Assembly: GCF_964204645.1 (NCBI RefSeq)
Contig: NC_134028.1
Coordinates: 21,922,153 to 21,986,152 of the forward strand
DNA from: Tubulanus polymorphus
Lineage: Eukaryota > Nemertea > Palaeonemertea > Tubulaniformes > Tubulanidae
Length of the DNA stretch: 64,000 nucleotides
Direction of reading: 5' to 3'
The position numbers and the translations under genes are program-made. Under the pieces are notes generated by a model that was not told the DNA's origin, ran no database searches, and saw only the letters and a program-made list of their open reading frames with translations. Each line of letters begins with the position of its first letter. Within the stretch, counting starts at the first letter, position 1. Shown here in pieces: positions 33,686 through 46,369 of this stretch.

Positions 33686-33832
33686 ATGGACCTTATCGTA
33701 AACATGACAATTGCTATTGTTATTACTATCATTCTGACCATTCGGCAGGAACACCTTTTGCCGAACGGCCCATTTTCCTATTTCGAAGAATTAGGGATAT
33801 TTGTCGCTAGCCTACGCGACTTGCTGAAGTAA
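33686..33832 (+). CDS. Possible 48-residue membrane or secreted micro-ORF
   Basis: ATG to TAA encodes 48 residues: a hydrophobic N-terminal half (VNMTIAIVITIILTI) followed by a polar helix-like half (FSYFEELGIFVASLRDLLK). It lies 220 bases downstream of peptide gene B. There is no recognised family and no proof of expression; chance is possible at this length. Confidence 0.2.
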   Translation: MDLIVNMTIAIVITIILTIRQEHLLPNGPFSYFEELGIFVASLRDLLK

Positions 33833-34203
33833 CTTTAATTAGTCAATTCTGCAGTGATTAAACCTTATTGGTAAGTCCTTGTGTTTAGGTAATGTATAAC
33901 AGCGGGTGTCAGGCGTCTGGACACCACCACCGCCATCACGAAAGCTCATGCCAGCTCCTGAAAGGTCACTCTAAATAAGTGGGTTTTTAGCCTCGCCTAA
34001 AAAGTGTCACTGGACATAGCAGCGCGTAACGATGGTGGTTGAGTATAACAGTCTGGGGTCCAGAACATGAAAAACTGCGATTCCCGAACTTAGTGTAGGT
34101 TCTTTTGGATACAAGGGAATTGTCAACGCTAGATCTAGTACGTCCTACGTTTCTATTCGTATTTGTAAGGGTCAAAATCTTCGCTCACATTATGAAGTAA
34201 ATT

Positions 34204-35196
34204 CTAGCGTTCGCGGCCATTTTTACGCGTAAATAAACGATTCGCTGTAGCTCTGAAATTAGGATTCACGATATAATATAGAATGAAATTAACGCACGAG
34301 TTTATTACAGTCGTTATGTTATAAATCGTATTGGCCGTTTCTATGATTAGTCCGACTAAAAATTCACTTATTTTCGAAATAGACCCCGGAATTTCGAGTA
34401 ACAAAAAAGCAACGCTCATGGTAATTACCATTTTAGTAGCTTTCGATTCGGTTAGTTTTGAGCTGGGCTGGTTGCAAATGGTTTTACGTTCTCTCAGTTT
34501 GACGTATAAGATAACCAATAGAAAAACGTTAGCTATGAAAACTAGAAACGTAGGAATAATCGATCGGACGAAAGGGTCAATCATCCGATTAAACATGCGA
34601 AATACTCCTCGGTGAGCGACAGACCTGAATTTAACAGTCTCATAAGCCCGCATACAGTCGTTTCCGTCTCTTGGTTCGGTGGTCAAAGTAGCGGGATAAT
34701 ACAATCCAAAACAGATAGACAACAGACCAATAACAAATATTACTATCTTAAGGCGCCGTATTGTAAGAATTAAACCCGCTTTTAATGGCATCATTATCGT
34801 GACAAGTCTCTCGACTTGTATTAAAACAGTCAGCCAGTTTCTCATCACCAGAAAACCTTTGTAGAAAACAGCTGAGCCGATGTAAATCTTCGGTTCGACG
34901 TGCCACGGCACGTACAACGTCATGGCGTCATGACCGACGCGACCGAACAGCAGAAAATACCTGAACGGTTTTAGAACGAACTGCGAAGTGAGGAAAAGAT
35001 TATCAGTGACGGCCAACATCATCAACAGGAACACAGAGCGATGGTAGTATTTCAAACGCACGAACACAACGATTACCAATGAATTCAGTATAAATCCTAA
35101 AATGATGCAAGGAGGTAAAACCATACCATTCATCTCCCAGCGCCCGAGTATCTGCGGTGGACAGTCGGGTGTTTGGTTCACAGGAATACCGTTCAT
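34204..35196 (-). CDS. Class A orphan GPCR (FMRFamide-receptor-like)
   Basis: A single exon of 330 residues from the ATG at 35196; the frame is open further upstream but only to a TTG. NQT near residue 6 is a likely glycosylation site. TM1 has LNSLVIVVF, TM2 LAVTDNLF, TM3 ends QVERLVTIMMP (ERL in place of DRY) and TM7 reads FILYYIVNPNFR. The NPNF ending and short Arg-rich tail resemble invertebrate FMRFamide/myosuppressin-type receptors. It is a different subfamily from the 3.9/7.4-kb pair. Pieces of the same subfamily are at 1407-1979 and 32262-32440. The ligand is not inferable. Confidence 0.85.
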   Translation of the reverse strand: MNGIPVNQTPDCPPQILGRWEMNGMVLPPCIILGFILNSLVIVVFVRLKYYHRSVFLLMMLAVTDNLFLTSQFVLKPFRYFLLFGRVGHDAMTLYVPWHVEPKIYIGSAVFYKGFLVMRNWLTVLIQVERLVTIMMPLKAGLILTIRRLKIVIFVIGLLSICFGLYYPATLTTEPRDGNDCMRAYETVKFRSVAHRGVFRMFNRMIDPFVRSIIPTFLVFIANVFLLVILYVKLRERKTICNQPSSKLTESKATKMVITMSVAFLLLEIPGSISKISEFLVGLIIETANTIYNITTVINSCVNFILYYIVNPNFRATANRLFTRKNGRER

Positions 35197-36227
35197 CGTT
35201 GACTCAATTTGATTGGCATGCAAATAAACCAGCAGATATTCGCGCAACTCAGAATGTATTTTCCGCGCGATTTGGCCTGGTCTCTCTTGAGAGAGAACGA
35301 ATGAAAACTGTTTAGGGGCAGAAGCACATTTGAATATATAATTCAACCAATCACGTAACGGAAATCCAAACGATTGTCATAATCTAAAAAAAGTCGGATT
35401 TCGAAGTAATTTTTCTTCTCTTTTTGGTGATCGATGTGGCAGTAAAACATAAATACATTAAATAGGCACGTGGAACATGATTGGCGTTCCTCGTATTCAA
35501 ACAAGATTAGTACTATTGAACCAAAATCCACGACGGTGATTATAGAAACCTAACTCGGGGTCGTTAATGGACAATGGACGGAGAGATCCCGACTACAGAA
35601 ACTGAATTTTCAAATTAAAATAGGCAATGAAATGGGATACTGTCGTTGGATGGGGTATTATTAAATCTTCAATGCTCTGAGCTACCTTTATTGAACAGTT
35701 CATTGCTATTGTGCGGCTCTAATTCAATCAAACCCAAACTATGAATCGCAGAACATATTCGATTAAACGTGAACAATCTTAAATAAAATATTGAAAAATC
35801 CATTTCCCACTGAATATGCAAAAATATATCGTATTCATGCTATGAATGATGGTATATCCAGGTTTATTCCGCGGTTGAAAAATAACATTTAGTATATATC
35901 GCACAATGTATAATTCCTCGTAGAAACCTGAAATTGGGATCTATTGGAAACATTCGAATTGAAATCTCTGAAAACTCATATGCGTTACTCGACGCCAAAG
36001 GTGCATTTTCCCATATTTAGTATAAACTGATGTCCTAAAAGATGTTTCCCTCAACGCTTAAGAATGCCTTTCATCCAATATTTCAATGTATAACCGGGTC
36101 ACAGAATTGTATATTGTTTTGTCTGTTGGCGGCTAACAATATTAGTCTAGGAAGTTTCAAGTCCATTTTTGGACGTTGACCGCGGTAACAGGTTGTCAAA
36201 AATGCCCGCGATTCAGTGTTTCCGAAT
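35197..36227. other. Intergenic stretch
   Basis: Promoter side of the GPCR and 3' side of the bHLH gene. No further gene or clear repeat seen. Confidence 0.4.
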
Positions 36228-36815
36228 TCAGGAATCCGTGAGTAGTTGTATTTTGTTACGGCGGCGTCTGCGACCTCGTCGTCCATCCTGAGTCGGTATC
36301 GGAGTCACCCGCGTGTCGCACCCCGACGTCCTCAACACGTCGCCTAAAGACGTTATGTATCGAATCGCCATGCGCAACGTGGCGATTTTTGACAACCGTT
36401 GGTGGTCGTTAAGATTCGATCTCGGGACCACCTTGCGAAGAGCGTCGAAGGCGGCGTTTAGCATGTGCATGCGGTTGCGTTCGCGGGCGGTGGCTCCACC
36501 GCGACATTCTGGGGGAGCACGAATCGAAGTCGCGCTACTCACGCGTTGACGCTTTGTTGACAGATCGCTATCCAACATCCATCGTTCATCGGTTAAGGTC
36601 ATCACGTTCTGGTTGTCGCTTAGAGGCGCGGAGTCGATAAACCAGAACGCGGGCGTCGCCGGGTCGTTCTGGGCGGAATTTCGGCCATCGATTCGAATAT
36701 CACCGCTAAAGCAATGCCGTTTTTCGTTGTACCAAATAAACGACGCATAATCCAGACTTGTTTCGCTGTTAGGATTCAATGGCACCGACGCAGCTGAAGA
36801 ACTGTTAAAATCCAT
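36228..36815 (-). CDS. Group A bHLH transcription factor
   Basis: An intronless gene of 195 residues with ATG at 36815. The bHLH domain is at residues 106-162: basic region [10 protein letters not shown] (the Glu that contacts the E box is present), helix 1 [13 protein letters not shown], a loop one or two residues longer than usual (RSNLNDHQ), and helix 2 [17 protein letters not shown]. The RERNRMH motif is shared with neurogenin/NeuroD, while LSKIATL is more like Olig or bHLHa9, so the subfamily is uncertain. The C-terminus ends in a run of arginines ([12 protein letters not shown]) that may aid nuclear import. The gene is markedly GC-richer than its surroundings. Confidence 0.85.
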   Translation of the reverse strand: MDFNSSSAASVPLNPNSETSLDYASFIWYNEKRHCFSGDIRIDGRNSAQNDPATPAFWFIDSAPLSDNQNVMTLTDERWMLDSDLSTKRQRVSSATSIRAPPECRGGATARERNRMHMLNAAFDALRKVVPRSNLNDHQRLSKIATLRMAIRYITSLGDVLRTSGCDTRVTPIPTQDGRRGRRRRRNKIQLLTDS

Positions 36816-37859
36816 ATTGAAAACGGGATGAAGATTCTTCGATCACTTATATCAATCTCTCAAAGTTCTCATACACACGCCTTGGCACAGACAGCGAAGT
36901 CACCACTACTTCGTAATTCTGCTAATGATTTAAACTAAATAAAGTTTTTCTACAGAAATAGTCTTTTCGCTAAGAAACGAACGAACGTTTAGCACCTGCA
37001 TGAGAAGAGGCTCTGCTAGTTAACTCCCCCGTTAATCCCCCGGGTTTATCGGGCTCTGTTTAACACGATATTCAACTAATGAAGCAAACGTCAGCTATTT
37101 ACCGCTTTAGTTTACGTTGCTTTGCTTGTTTTCATAATTCGATACTTAACTTCGCCGCTGGTCGCTAATCATCGCGCTGAGATCACGTGGTCCCGACGTG
37201 ATCAGTTGGTTTTCATTTACAAATCCCACACTTCACTTAAATTATCAGCGAATGCGCGCGTTCATCCGTAATATTTCCCTTTCGCACTCTTAAAAATTGA
37301 TTTATTTTTGTTGGCATTTTCCGATCTGTATCCTACGATCAATTCCGAAATAGGCTAGTTATTCATATTGCAATAGCCAATATTGGACGTGTAGAAGGAT
37401 TCTATGATTAAAAACGGCAATGTACAAATTTACAACATTAAAACGGAGGATATTGGTTTCGATTTTTACAATTTCTCACGACTCGTTACATTTCAGGCGT
37501 TTGCAGGTATATCAATTTACTGGACTCTGTTCCTATTCGGTCATTCGATGCATTACTTCTGGCAATCAAGGCTTCACCACGGACTTCATTTCAATCGGAA
37601 AGAAACTAATAAATGGTCTACAAATGCAAAAACCACACCCTGTAGAAATTGATCATCGAGTCTGAAAGGGATGGTTCGCAGTTACAGAGTGGTACCCGCA
37701 TGAGAATGATCATTTTTGTTCAAATATTGCCGATGCAGTATACTTAAAGGTAAGAGCAGTGTATTTGTAAACATGTCAGCTCAGCGTATAAAAAAACGTG
37801 TGTGAAGCAATGATATCATGATATAATATATACGATAGAAGGCAATAGAATCTCAATAT
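36816..37859. other. Upstream region of the bHLH gene
   Basis: No gene is supportable. A TATAAG word lies on the minus strand at 36846-36851, too close to the ATG to be a convincing TATA box. Overlapping short frames at 37404-37665 lack a recognisable product. Confidence 0.35.
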
Positions 37860-38290
37860 AAATGGCAGACGGAAAAACAAAAATATAATGAAATCGTTTT
37901 TCATAGAAAAATGTTCTGAGCTGAAAATACCATTCAAGACGTAATGAAATTTGAAATAACCCGTTCCGAGACAACATACCTCGTATAACATTGACAGATT
38001 GCCAATAAAAGAAAAATAAGAAAAAATGACGAATATATAATAAAATCGTGTTGCAGAAAAAGTGTTCTGACCTGAAAATACCCGCAACAACGTAACAGGA
38101 TTTGGAATGACCCGTTATGAAACAATATACCTCGTTTAACATTCACAGATTGCCGATAAAACAAAAATAAGAAAAAAATGACGAAAGTACTACAAGATCG
38201 TTTTTCATAAAACTGAACTGTAAATGCCACCGAATGGAATTTGGAATAACCTGTTACGAGACTATTACATGAAAAACATGTGATGAAACT
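37860..38290. repeat. Tandem repeat, about 150-bp unit, about 2.7 copies
   Basis: The phrases CAGATTGCCRATAAAA (37995 and 38146), GAAAAATAAGAAAAAATGACGAA, GATCGTTTTTCATA and ATACCTCGT recur at about 151-base spacing. The array creates three long overlapping minus-strand frames with no protein-like features. Confidence 0.75.
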
Positions 38291-38593
38291 CCACTGAAAG
38301 TAAATTTGAGTAATTATTTTTGCATAAATGAAAACTAAAGATTCACTCGGTTTGAATGTTGCTAAAATTGTCAAAATCCATCCAGGGACAGATGAAATAT
38401 GATACAACACGCATCACAGATAGTTTTTAAATAAGAGAAAAAATTACCCAACAATACAGAGGACAAAAGTACCCTAAAAAAAGGCGGCTAGCAACTGTAA
38501 AATGGTTTATTGTCTTCTGAATATAGGCAAAGCCCGTTTTAACGCTGCTATTATTTTTATACTGAACGCCAACTTTTTTTCAGAGAAAAACTA

Positions 38594-38944
38594 ATGCTCA
38601 ACTTGGACGTGGAGTTTAGTTCCGTTTTGTTTTTTCTAACCGCGACTGAAGATACGATGGATCATACGGCGACAGCAGTACAAACCGATGGAAATCGGAC
38701 TAAAAAGTCTAGATTGATCAATATTCTTATAACTGATGAGAGATGGCCGTTGTTATTTCAGTGTTTATGTATGGAGGGACCGTATCTCGCTATGAGATTA
38801 TACATTATGTCCACGTACAAACTATTCACCAGTTACGTTTTGTTCCTTGTCGCTAAAAACGCGATTTTGCTGATCGTCGATTTGTACCTGTTATTTTTGT
38901 TGTGCTGTTCCGACGAACAATTTTCAAAATTGTTCATGTTCTAA
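38594..38944 (+). pseudogene. TMEM26-family 3' exon fragment
   Basis: The open stretch reads ITDERWPLLFQCLCMEGPYL and then YKLFTSYVLFLVAKNA, matching the C-terminal membrane part of the TMEM26 genes at 54883 and 57462 (AERWSVILDVTCMDAPYL). The first exons and the ADVIEFF part of the last exon are missing, so it is a remnant or an unrecognised diverged gene. It lies tail to tail with SLC16-like copy 1. Confidence 0.6.
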
Positions 38945-38992
38945 AATACTTCTGTTCTGGAAAAGAGGATTTCATCCGCATCTAAGCAGTGA

Positions 38993-41362
38993 TCACACAA
39001 GTGACGTATGAGATGCTATCCATTCGCGGCTAACAGCTGACCGCAGACGACCAATTTCTCCAGATTTTGCACTCGATAATGAACGGATGTGTTTAATCCA
39101 GAATGGTATCATAATCAGAACACTGACCGCTACTAAAACTGCCGCCAATTCAAATGAATAAATGTAGTTCCCGGTTGCGGCATATATCCAACCTGAAAAT
39201 ACAAAGATCTAAGAAGTGAAACCATCCAATATGAACTTCTCATGTCAAGATCAATAGGTGTATTAGTATAACGTATTTCATGGTGAAAGGAACTTTGAAT
39301 AAAAAATAAAATTCGTTCTAAGGTCCATGGTCCCGTCATATCAATAAGTTAATTCATTTTGGCTACCAACCGGCTAACGGAGCTCCGACCATGTACCCAA
39401 TTCCTGCTGGAAAGAACATGTACTGTACGGCCGAACGAACGTATCTATCCTCAATGATATCAGCAATAACGAGATGAGTGAGTCCGCAAAATGCTGTCAT
39501 TACGATTCCAATGATTACAACTAAAACAACAGCGGCTGTGAATCCTTCGAATACAGGAATTATCGCCACCGTAACGCTTAGTAAAACATTAACTATTAGA
39601 AACAGAGTGAATGTATCAATACGAGGATGCTGCGAGATTATAGATACGATAAATCGTGCTACGGTATTGCTAGCTCCGAAATACGGAACCAGATACCTAG
39701 CGCTTTCGATGTCAATTTTATAGATATCTGCGAATCCGGAAACTATGTGCACAAAAATGACTGAAACACCCATATACAGAAAGAATACAGGAAAAATAAC
39801 TCCTATAAAAGTTGGTTGTAGCAGAATGTCAACGTCTAACATATTCTTACAGCCCGAGGGTGTTTTCTCTGTTTTTTTATCGTTATTTTGATCACTGACC
39901 AATTGATCTTGCGCAGTATTATCATTGCTTTGCATAATGGCACTATTTTGCTTTTCTCTCTTGAGTAAGATGTCTTTTCTTCGTCGATGCTTATTCCATG
40001 TGCGCAGGACTAAACTACAGGGTATCAGATTCAGAGTTAAGGCGCCTATTATAAGAACTGCTCCTCGCCAGGTATAAACTTCGATGGTCGCGTTTATGAT
40101 GACCCCGAAAACGATAGTTCCCGCAGTAACTGATGACACGATAAAAGCGTTCGCTATTGATCTGTAACGACGAAATCTAACGACGTAATAAGCTATCACC
40201 GGGCCGTTATGGAACGAAAGCACCATACCTGAAATGAATTACCGTATTTTCATTACGAACCAACGTCATTGGAACTAGTCAGAAACATATCTCCATTAGA
40301 CCAGAAGAACACAAGTACTAAATGAATATTCTCAGGCGGAGCCTTCTAATGGAATCAGATGAGGGGGGATGATGTGATGGTGATCGCTGAAACCTTGCTG
40401 ACTATCTTACGAAGAATATTTAAAACTTTTTCAATGAGTTAACTCTGAGTCCAAGTTTAACTAACAAATGTGGAACTAGGTCCTGAATATCATTCAAAGG
40501 CCGATGATATTCGATGATGACCTTCAATTTCTCTGTGTCAAAAAGAATTGAGATTTCATTGGTCGACGAACTGGGGGCCGTTCCAAATTAATAATTCCGT
40601 CTTCAAACGTCAAATTCAACCGGCAATGTGGAACTCGTTTCTAACTCGATATTCGAAATGATTGGTGAAAAAATGTGAAGACGCTTGAAGCGAGTGAAAC
40701 TGTCGGCCATACTTTACCACTGGTTGTCCATAGAAGGTATATCAGCCATAGTTTCGTCGAAAGTGCAGAGCAGCAAATAAACAAACCGTTCAGAATACCA
40801 GACACGACTAAACATCGCCTTAATCCAAATCTCTTTATAAGTGCACCGGCAACCGGGGCTGAAAGTAACGTCACAAACCAATCAAAACAAATTAAGGCGG
40901 TTAAATCTAATCTAGATTGCTTAGCAATTTTCTTTAGCAAAAATTATCTAGGTTTTTGACACATATACAACATTTGCGTTTATCTTCTAATTTCTGCGTA
41001 TTAAAATTAATTTCTACGGCTCCTAAATCCAAATGTCTTTTGCGAAAAAGGTTTGTGCCCATATTTGCCCCTTCGTTACATTGGACGTTGCGATGCAAAA
41101 TACCAATTAATTCAGCCTCTCTATTTTTCCGGCGGTCCAGGCGCTTACCTAATATGAGACACATTCCGTTACCGGCGCCTATCCACGACACAACCTCGTA
41201 CCCCGTGTCAAAATATTCCGCCCATTCGACGATCAGAATACCGACTGAATAGAAAACACCCCCTATTATCATCGAGTTTCCCATTATAGCCAACACCAGG
41301 CAACATCCTTCAATTCTACCCGGCTCGCGAAAATCGTCCTCGTCTTTACCACCAGTGCTCAT
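38993..41362 (-). CDS. SLC16-like monocarboxylate transporter, copy 1
   Basis: Four exons, 41149-41362, 40718-40858, 39371-40228 and 38993-39192, join in phase 1 throughout and give 470 residues, the usual MCT length. The 12-TM major facilitator layout is visible: TM1 GGVFYSVGILIVEWAEYF, SWIGAGNG, the TM4 region SALSTKLWLIYLLW, TM5 YRSIANAFIVSS, and a long hydrophilic central loop (WNKHRRRKD to about DVDILLQP). The conserved DGGWGW signature is replaced by EGCCLV. The exon-3 donor is GTTGGT, whereas copies 2 and 3 have GTAAGT, so splicing here may be weak. Substrate unknown. Confidence 0.8.
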
Positions 41363-43143
41363 TTTCCAGTTGTCGTAACAGCGAGATTTTATTGTCGCTT
41401 TCGTAGGTGACGTGTATGTAATATACGAGTGTGCGTGTCGAGTAAGAACCAGTCACAGACTGCACCGGATTACATGTATTACATTTAATCAATTTAGAAA
41501 ACCTGTTCCCCGTTTTATCATTATGACTGGTGGTATGAATGAATCTGAATTACAATTATCCGGCGAAGCATAGTGTTGACGATTCATTAGGCCAATATTC
41601 ATTTAAAACGTAATCTCTTCGATACCCGTCCCTCCTGATCCAATTTGAATTTACATATGTGATCGTGTCATCATGTGATTTTGAAAGAAGTGTCCTACGT
41701 CAGGTCGGTTTGCTTTCGAGTAACGGTTTTTGTAACCGAGAGCTGATCTGAAATTGCGTTGATCATAAATCGGTTCAGCAATTGATTCTTTTTTTCAGTC
41801 GCCCGCCAGGTGGTGGCGTAGGTCAAGAACAGGGAGTCTTAAATTCGAGCGCCATAGCTGCACTTACTTGTAAACCATCACAGCCGCAGTTTTGGAATAG
41901 TTGCAATACGGATATTTCCTCGCCCGCTGACTGTGCAGTTTGTGCAAGCGCCATGATAGAGGGCGGTAGATATAACCACATTGCAGCCATGCGGCTTTCT
42001 TCACGTAACCATTGACGGTCAATACAATACGAGGTTAACACGACAGATTCCAAAATCAAACCTCCTGTTTCGCTCCCGGCAGATGTGGTGGGTTTGTAAG
42101 GGACACTCAATCAAAAAATCATTAAACGAAATTTACTAGCCAAATAAATAACGGGGACAATCCCTATTGTAAGATCCAAAAAAACCCGACAGATTCCTAT
42201 TGTTCGTTGTTGTTATATATGGTAAGTCCCCAGCATTGACGGTAAAACTAACTATGACGTCACGAGCACGGCCTCTAGGAAATGACGACTCATCAGAAAG
42301 TCTGTACTCTTCATCATCGGATAGAAACTCATCATCAGCGAGATCTTTTATAATGTGCTTATCTTTTGTGATGCAATGACGTTTATCTTCTCACATTCGA
42401 ACTGCTAGTGAAGCTGATACGAGTAATATCAACCTTGGAGTTACCATTTGGATCATTCCAAGGTTTAGTATATCGGAAGGTCACACCCGCCTGCCATCAC
42501 GTGTGCAACTATCATAGTCTTGGGTGCGGCTAAAATGTGTCAATCAACCAGCATACAACTTTCACTCGCCGCCGTTACAGCGCAATGCAAAATGCTGCGT
42601 GCTTAATATTGTTATTAGGGCTCTATCTTTTGATATGTAAAGAATATTTTCGGGGTCCATAATGCGGAACCCTGTGAACGGCTGATACCCCTTAATCCTG
42701 TTAGATCTTGCTATCATGTTTGTATATAGACTGCCGTAAAGTTTATTTGTATCTTCCGTCTTCTCAATATTTCATGTTCTTCTTTTTGACACTTAATTTC
42801 CATCTTTGTTGTAAAAAGCAAATAATATCATCTTTATATTACGGTGCAATAAAAGTATTGAATTTAATCATTTCAAATACTTCGGCTCTATTCTCACTAC
42901 GTTGCGCTGCGGACAGACGGAAAGAATCAGTTTGACTTTGGTTGAGTTGGAGGTTAGGCTAGCTGTGTTGTTAAATATAAAAAGGTTAATTGTAGGTTTT
43001 CACTACTTTGTTGTGAGCATGGCTGCTGCGGTCACGGTATTTGCCCCTATCTATATATTTCTGTAGTACGTCTGCACAACAGGGAGTTGGAATATTATAC
43101 TCGGAAAAGAGGATTTCATACGCATCCGAGCAGAACGTAGTGA
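41363..43143. other. Intergenic stretch between SLC16-like copies 1 and 2
   Basis: The region 41790-41990 resembles 46110-46250 upstream of copy 2 (shared TGCACTT, GCCGCAGT, TGTGCAAGCGCCA words), so it is probably old duplicated 5' flank. No independent gene is visible. Confidence 0.45.
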
Positions 43144-45709
43144 TCACACTAACGACGTATGAGATGCTATCCATTCGCGGCTAACAGCTGACCGCAGACG
43201 ACCAATTTCTGAGGATTTTGCACTCGATAACGAACGGATGTGTTTAATCCAGAATGGTATCATTATCAGAACACTGACCGCTACTAAAACTGCCGCCAAT
43301 TCAAATGAATAGATGTAGTTCCCGGTCGCGTCATATATCCAACCTAAAAATACAAAGATCTATGAAATAAAAAGTCCAATAAAAAGGCCTTTTGTAGAAC
43401 TTACTTCTGTCAATCTAACGTGTTTATCATAAATGGAAGTTTACTTCGTTCTAAGTAAGTGGCCCCTGGTGCCATCATATAAATACGTAAGTAAAATTCA
43501 TTTTGGCAACTTACCGGCTAACGGAGCTCCGACCATGTAACCAATTCCTGCTGGAAAGAACATGTACTGTACGGCCGAACGAACGTATCTATCCTCAATG
43601 ATATCAGCAATAACGAGATGAGTTAGTCCGCAAAATGCTGTCATTCCGATTCCAATGATTACAACTAAAACAACAGCGGCTGTGAATCCTTCGAATACAG
43701 GAATTATCGCCACCGTAACGCTTAGTAAAACATTAACTATTAGAAACAGAGTGAATGTATCAATACGAGGATGCTGCGAGATTGTAGATACGATAAATCG
43801 TGCTACCGTATTGCTAGCTCCGAAATACGGAACCAGATACCTAGCGCTTTCGATGTCAATTGTATAGATATCTGCGAATCCGGAAACTATGTGCACAAAT
43901 ATGGTTGAAACACCCATATACAGAAAAAATACAGGAAAAACAACTCCTATAAAAGTTGGTTGTCGCAGACTCTCAACGTCTAACATGTTCTGACAGCCTC
44001 CTGAGGATAATTTGTCTGTTTTCTTGTCACTATCTTGATCACTGACAAATTGATCTTGCGCAGTATTATCATCGCTATGCATAATGGCGCCATTTTTCTT
44101 TTCTTGCGTGATTAGAATGTCTTTTTTGCGTCGTGTTTTATTCCATGTGCGCAGGACTAAACTACAGGGTATCAGATTCAGAGTTAAGGCGCCGATTATA
44201 AGAACTGCTCCCCGCCAGGTATAAACTTCGATGGTCGCGTTTATGATGACCCCGAAGACGATAGTTCCCAAAGAAACTGACGATACGATAAAAGCGTTCG
44301 CTATTGATCTGTAACGGCGAAATCTAACGACGTAATAAGCTATCACCGGGCCGTTATGGAACGAAAGCACCATACCTGAAAACAATCGACGTAATATTTT
44401 TACGAACCCACGTCACGATAGTTTTTGCTGATTTTTTTGCTGAACATACAGAATGTTGAGGCGTTCAATAGGGGAGGGGGGCATTGTACCGATGATGATT
44501 TTCAAATTCTAAGTTCTAAAAAAATGATTCAAATTCTAATGGTAACGAACTCGGGCCCGGTTCCATGTAAAAAATTGATTCTGTCTTCAAACTTAAGAAA
44601 AGTCAAATTCAACGACAATGTGGAACTCGTCCCTAGTTGCCCGAGGGGCTGTTAGAAAATTACGCATACGACTCGTAGCTTTCGATTCTTGATGAGTTAT
44701 GTTAGTTTGAAGTTCCAGCTAGATAAAGATTATTACTAGAAAATGGCCCAACTTCACTCGTGCCCTGGTTTCATTCCAAAAAGGTTGCTCGAAATAATTC
44801 TACCATTTTGTTATGTAACAGCAATCAGTCACCCCGTCCCTTGTAACAATCTGTAACAAACCTTTTTGCGCGTTACGCAATTTTTTAAACAGCCTCTTGC
44901 TTGGATTTCGAAAAGGTTTTTGAAAAAATGTGAAGACGCTTGAAGCGAGCGTTCTACAGTTCATACTTTACCACTGGTTATCCATAGCAAACAAGTCAGC
45001 CATAGTTTCGTCGAAAGTGTGGAGCAACAAATAGATAAACTGTTCAGAATACCAGATACGACTAAACATCGCCTTAATCCAAATCTCTTTATAAGCGCAC
45101 CGGCAAACGGGGCTGAAAGTAACATTACAAATAAATCCAAACAAAATAAGGTGGCAAAATTTCAGCTTGATTTTTCTTCAGAAAAATTTGAAATTTAACA
45201 AAAACTTAAAAAATGTTAAACGCAGCAAAAAGAACAAGAAAACAGCAAAAACTTTTTAGGTTTATGATCTACAGATCTATAGGTAATTTCTGAATATTAA
45301 CATCAATTTCATTCATTAACTAAAATTTTCACCAAAATGAATTTCTACGACTACTTAATTTAAATTTCGTTGGCATAACTTATGTCGCAAAAACGATTTC
45401 TGCTCAATTTTACCCTCTCGTTTCGTTGGACATTGTGAAGCAAATATTGATTTATTCAGCTATTACTCTGTTCTTCCGACGGTCCGGCCGCTTACCTAAT
45501 ATGAGACACATTCCGTGACCGGCGCCTATCCACGACACAACCTCGTACCCTGTGTCAAAATGTTCCGCCCATTCGACGATCAGAATACCGACTGAATAGA
45601 AAACTCCCCCTATTATCATCGAGTTTCCCACGATAGCCAACACCAGGCAACATCCTTCAATTCTACCCGGCTCGCGAAAATCGTCCTCGGATTCATCACC
45701 GGTGCTCAT
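43144..45709 (-). CDS. SLC16-like monocarboxylate transporter, copy 2
   Basis: Exons 45496-45709, 44972-45112, 43515-44375 and 43144-43343 give 471 residues. All splice junctions match copies 1 and 3; the exon-3 donor is a standard GTAAGT. The third exon carries one extra codon in the central loop (SSGGCQNM). Exons are highly similar to copy 1, while introns 1 and 2 have diverged and expanded. A short A-rich insertion lies in intron 1 (about 45180-45260). The ATG at 45709 aligns with copy 1; an in-frame ATG 16 codons upstream has no counterpart there. Confidence 0.85.
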
Positions 45710-46369
45710 TCTTGCAGTTGTTGTATAGAATGTTCTCAGACGTGCGTCTCTGTGCACGTATGTTACAATCCCAGACAGTACGGATTACATGTATTTGATT
45801 TTTTATGAATTTATAAAACCGGTTCTATGTTTTATGATTATGACTGCTATTATAAATGTGAATTACACAATCATCCGGCGGAGTGTGTCGTTGACGATTT
45901 ATCAGGCCATATTATATTCATTTACAACGTTATTGTTTCGATGCGCTGTGCGCCTGATCTCTTTTCATTTGGAATGAATTGAATTTTTGTGTAGGAGCGT
46001 CATTTCTAAAAGAGACTTCCCGCGTGCAGGTTCATTTTGCTGTCGAGTTGTTTTGTAATAAAGAAATCTGAAAAAATTGGATTGATCATAAAACGTTGAT
46101 TTTTTTCAAACAGTCACAACACCAATGTTGGTCAAGGACAGTAGCCTTTACTTCAAATGCCTAGGCGCACTTAAAATATACTTGTAAAGCCGCAGTATAA
46201 CGACGGTGTGCGGTTTGTGCCGGCGCCAAATGGTACTTGCGGTAGTTAGTACAATGCACAATGCGGTTAGCTAATACATCGACTAACTCCGAGAAAGTCC
46301 AAGGTCACTTACCATGTTCTTATTTTGATAGGTCATCACCCGTTTGCTCCCCGTCATCTTGGGATTCAT
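45710..46369. other. 5' flank of SLC16-like copy 2
   Basis: Contains sequence resembling the 5' flank of copy 1. No gene visible. Confidence 0.4.

Noticed and set aside
35197-35346. 50-codon N-terminal extension of the GPCR at 34204
   Set aside because: The extended frame starts at TTG; the first ATG at 35196 gives a normal short N-terminus.
36313-36549. Plus-strand frame opposite the bHLH gene
   Set aside because: Antisense shadow of a GC-rich coding region.
37776-38410. Three long overlapping minus-strand frames
   Set aside because: Produced by a tandem repeat of about 150 bases; composition is Phe/Ile/Ser-rich with no protein features.
41823-42110. 95-codon minus-strand frame upstream of SLC16-like copy 1
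   Set aside because: Not preserved in the related flank of copy 2, and it has no recognisable feature.
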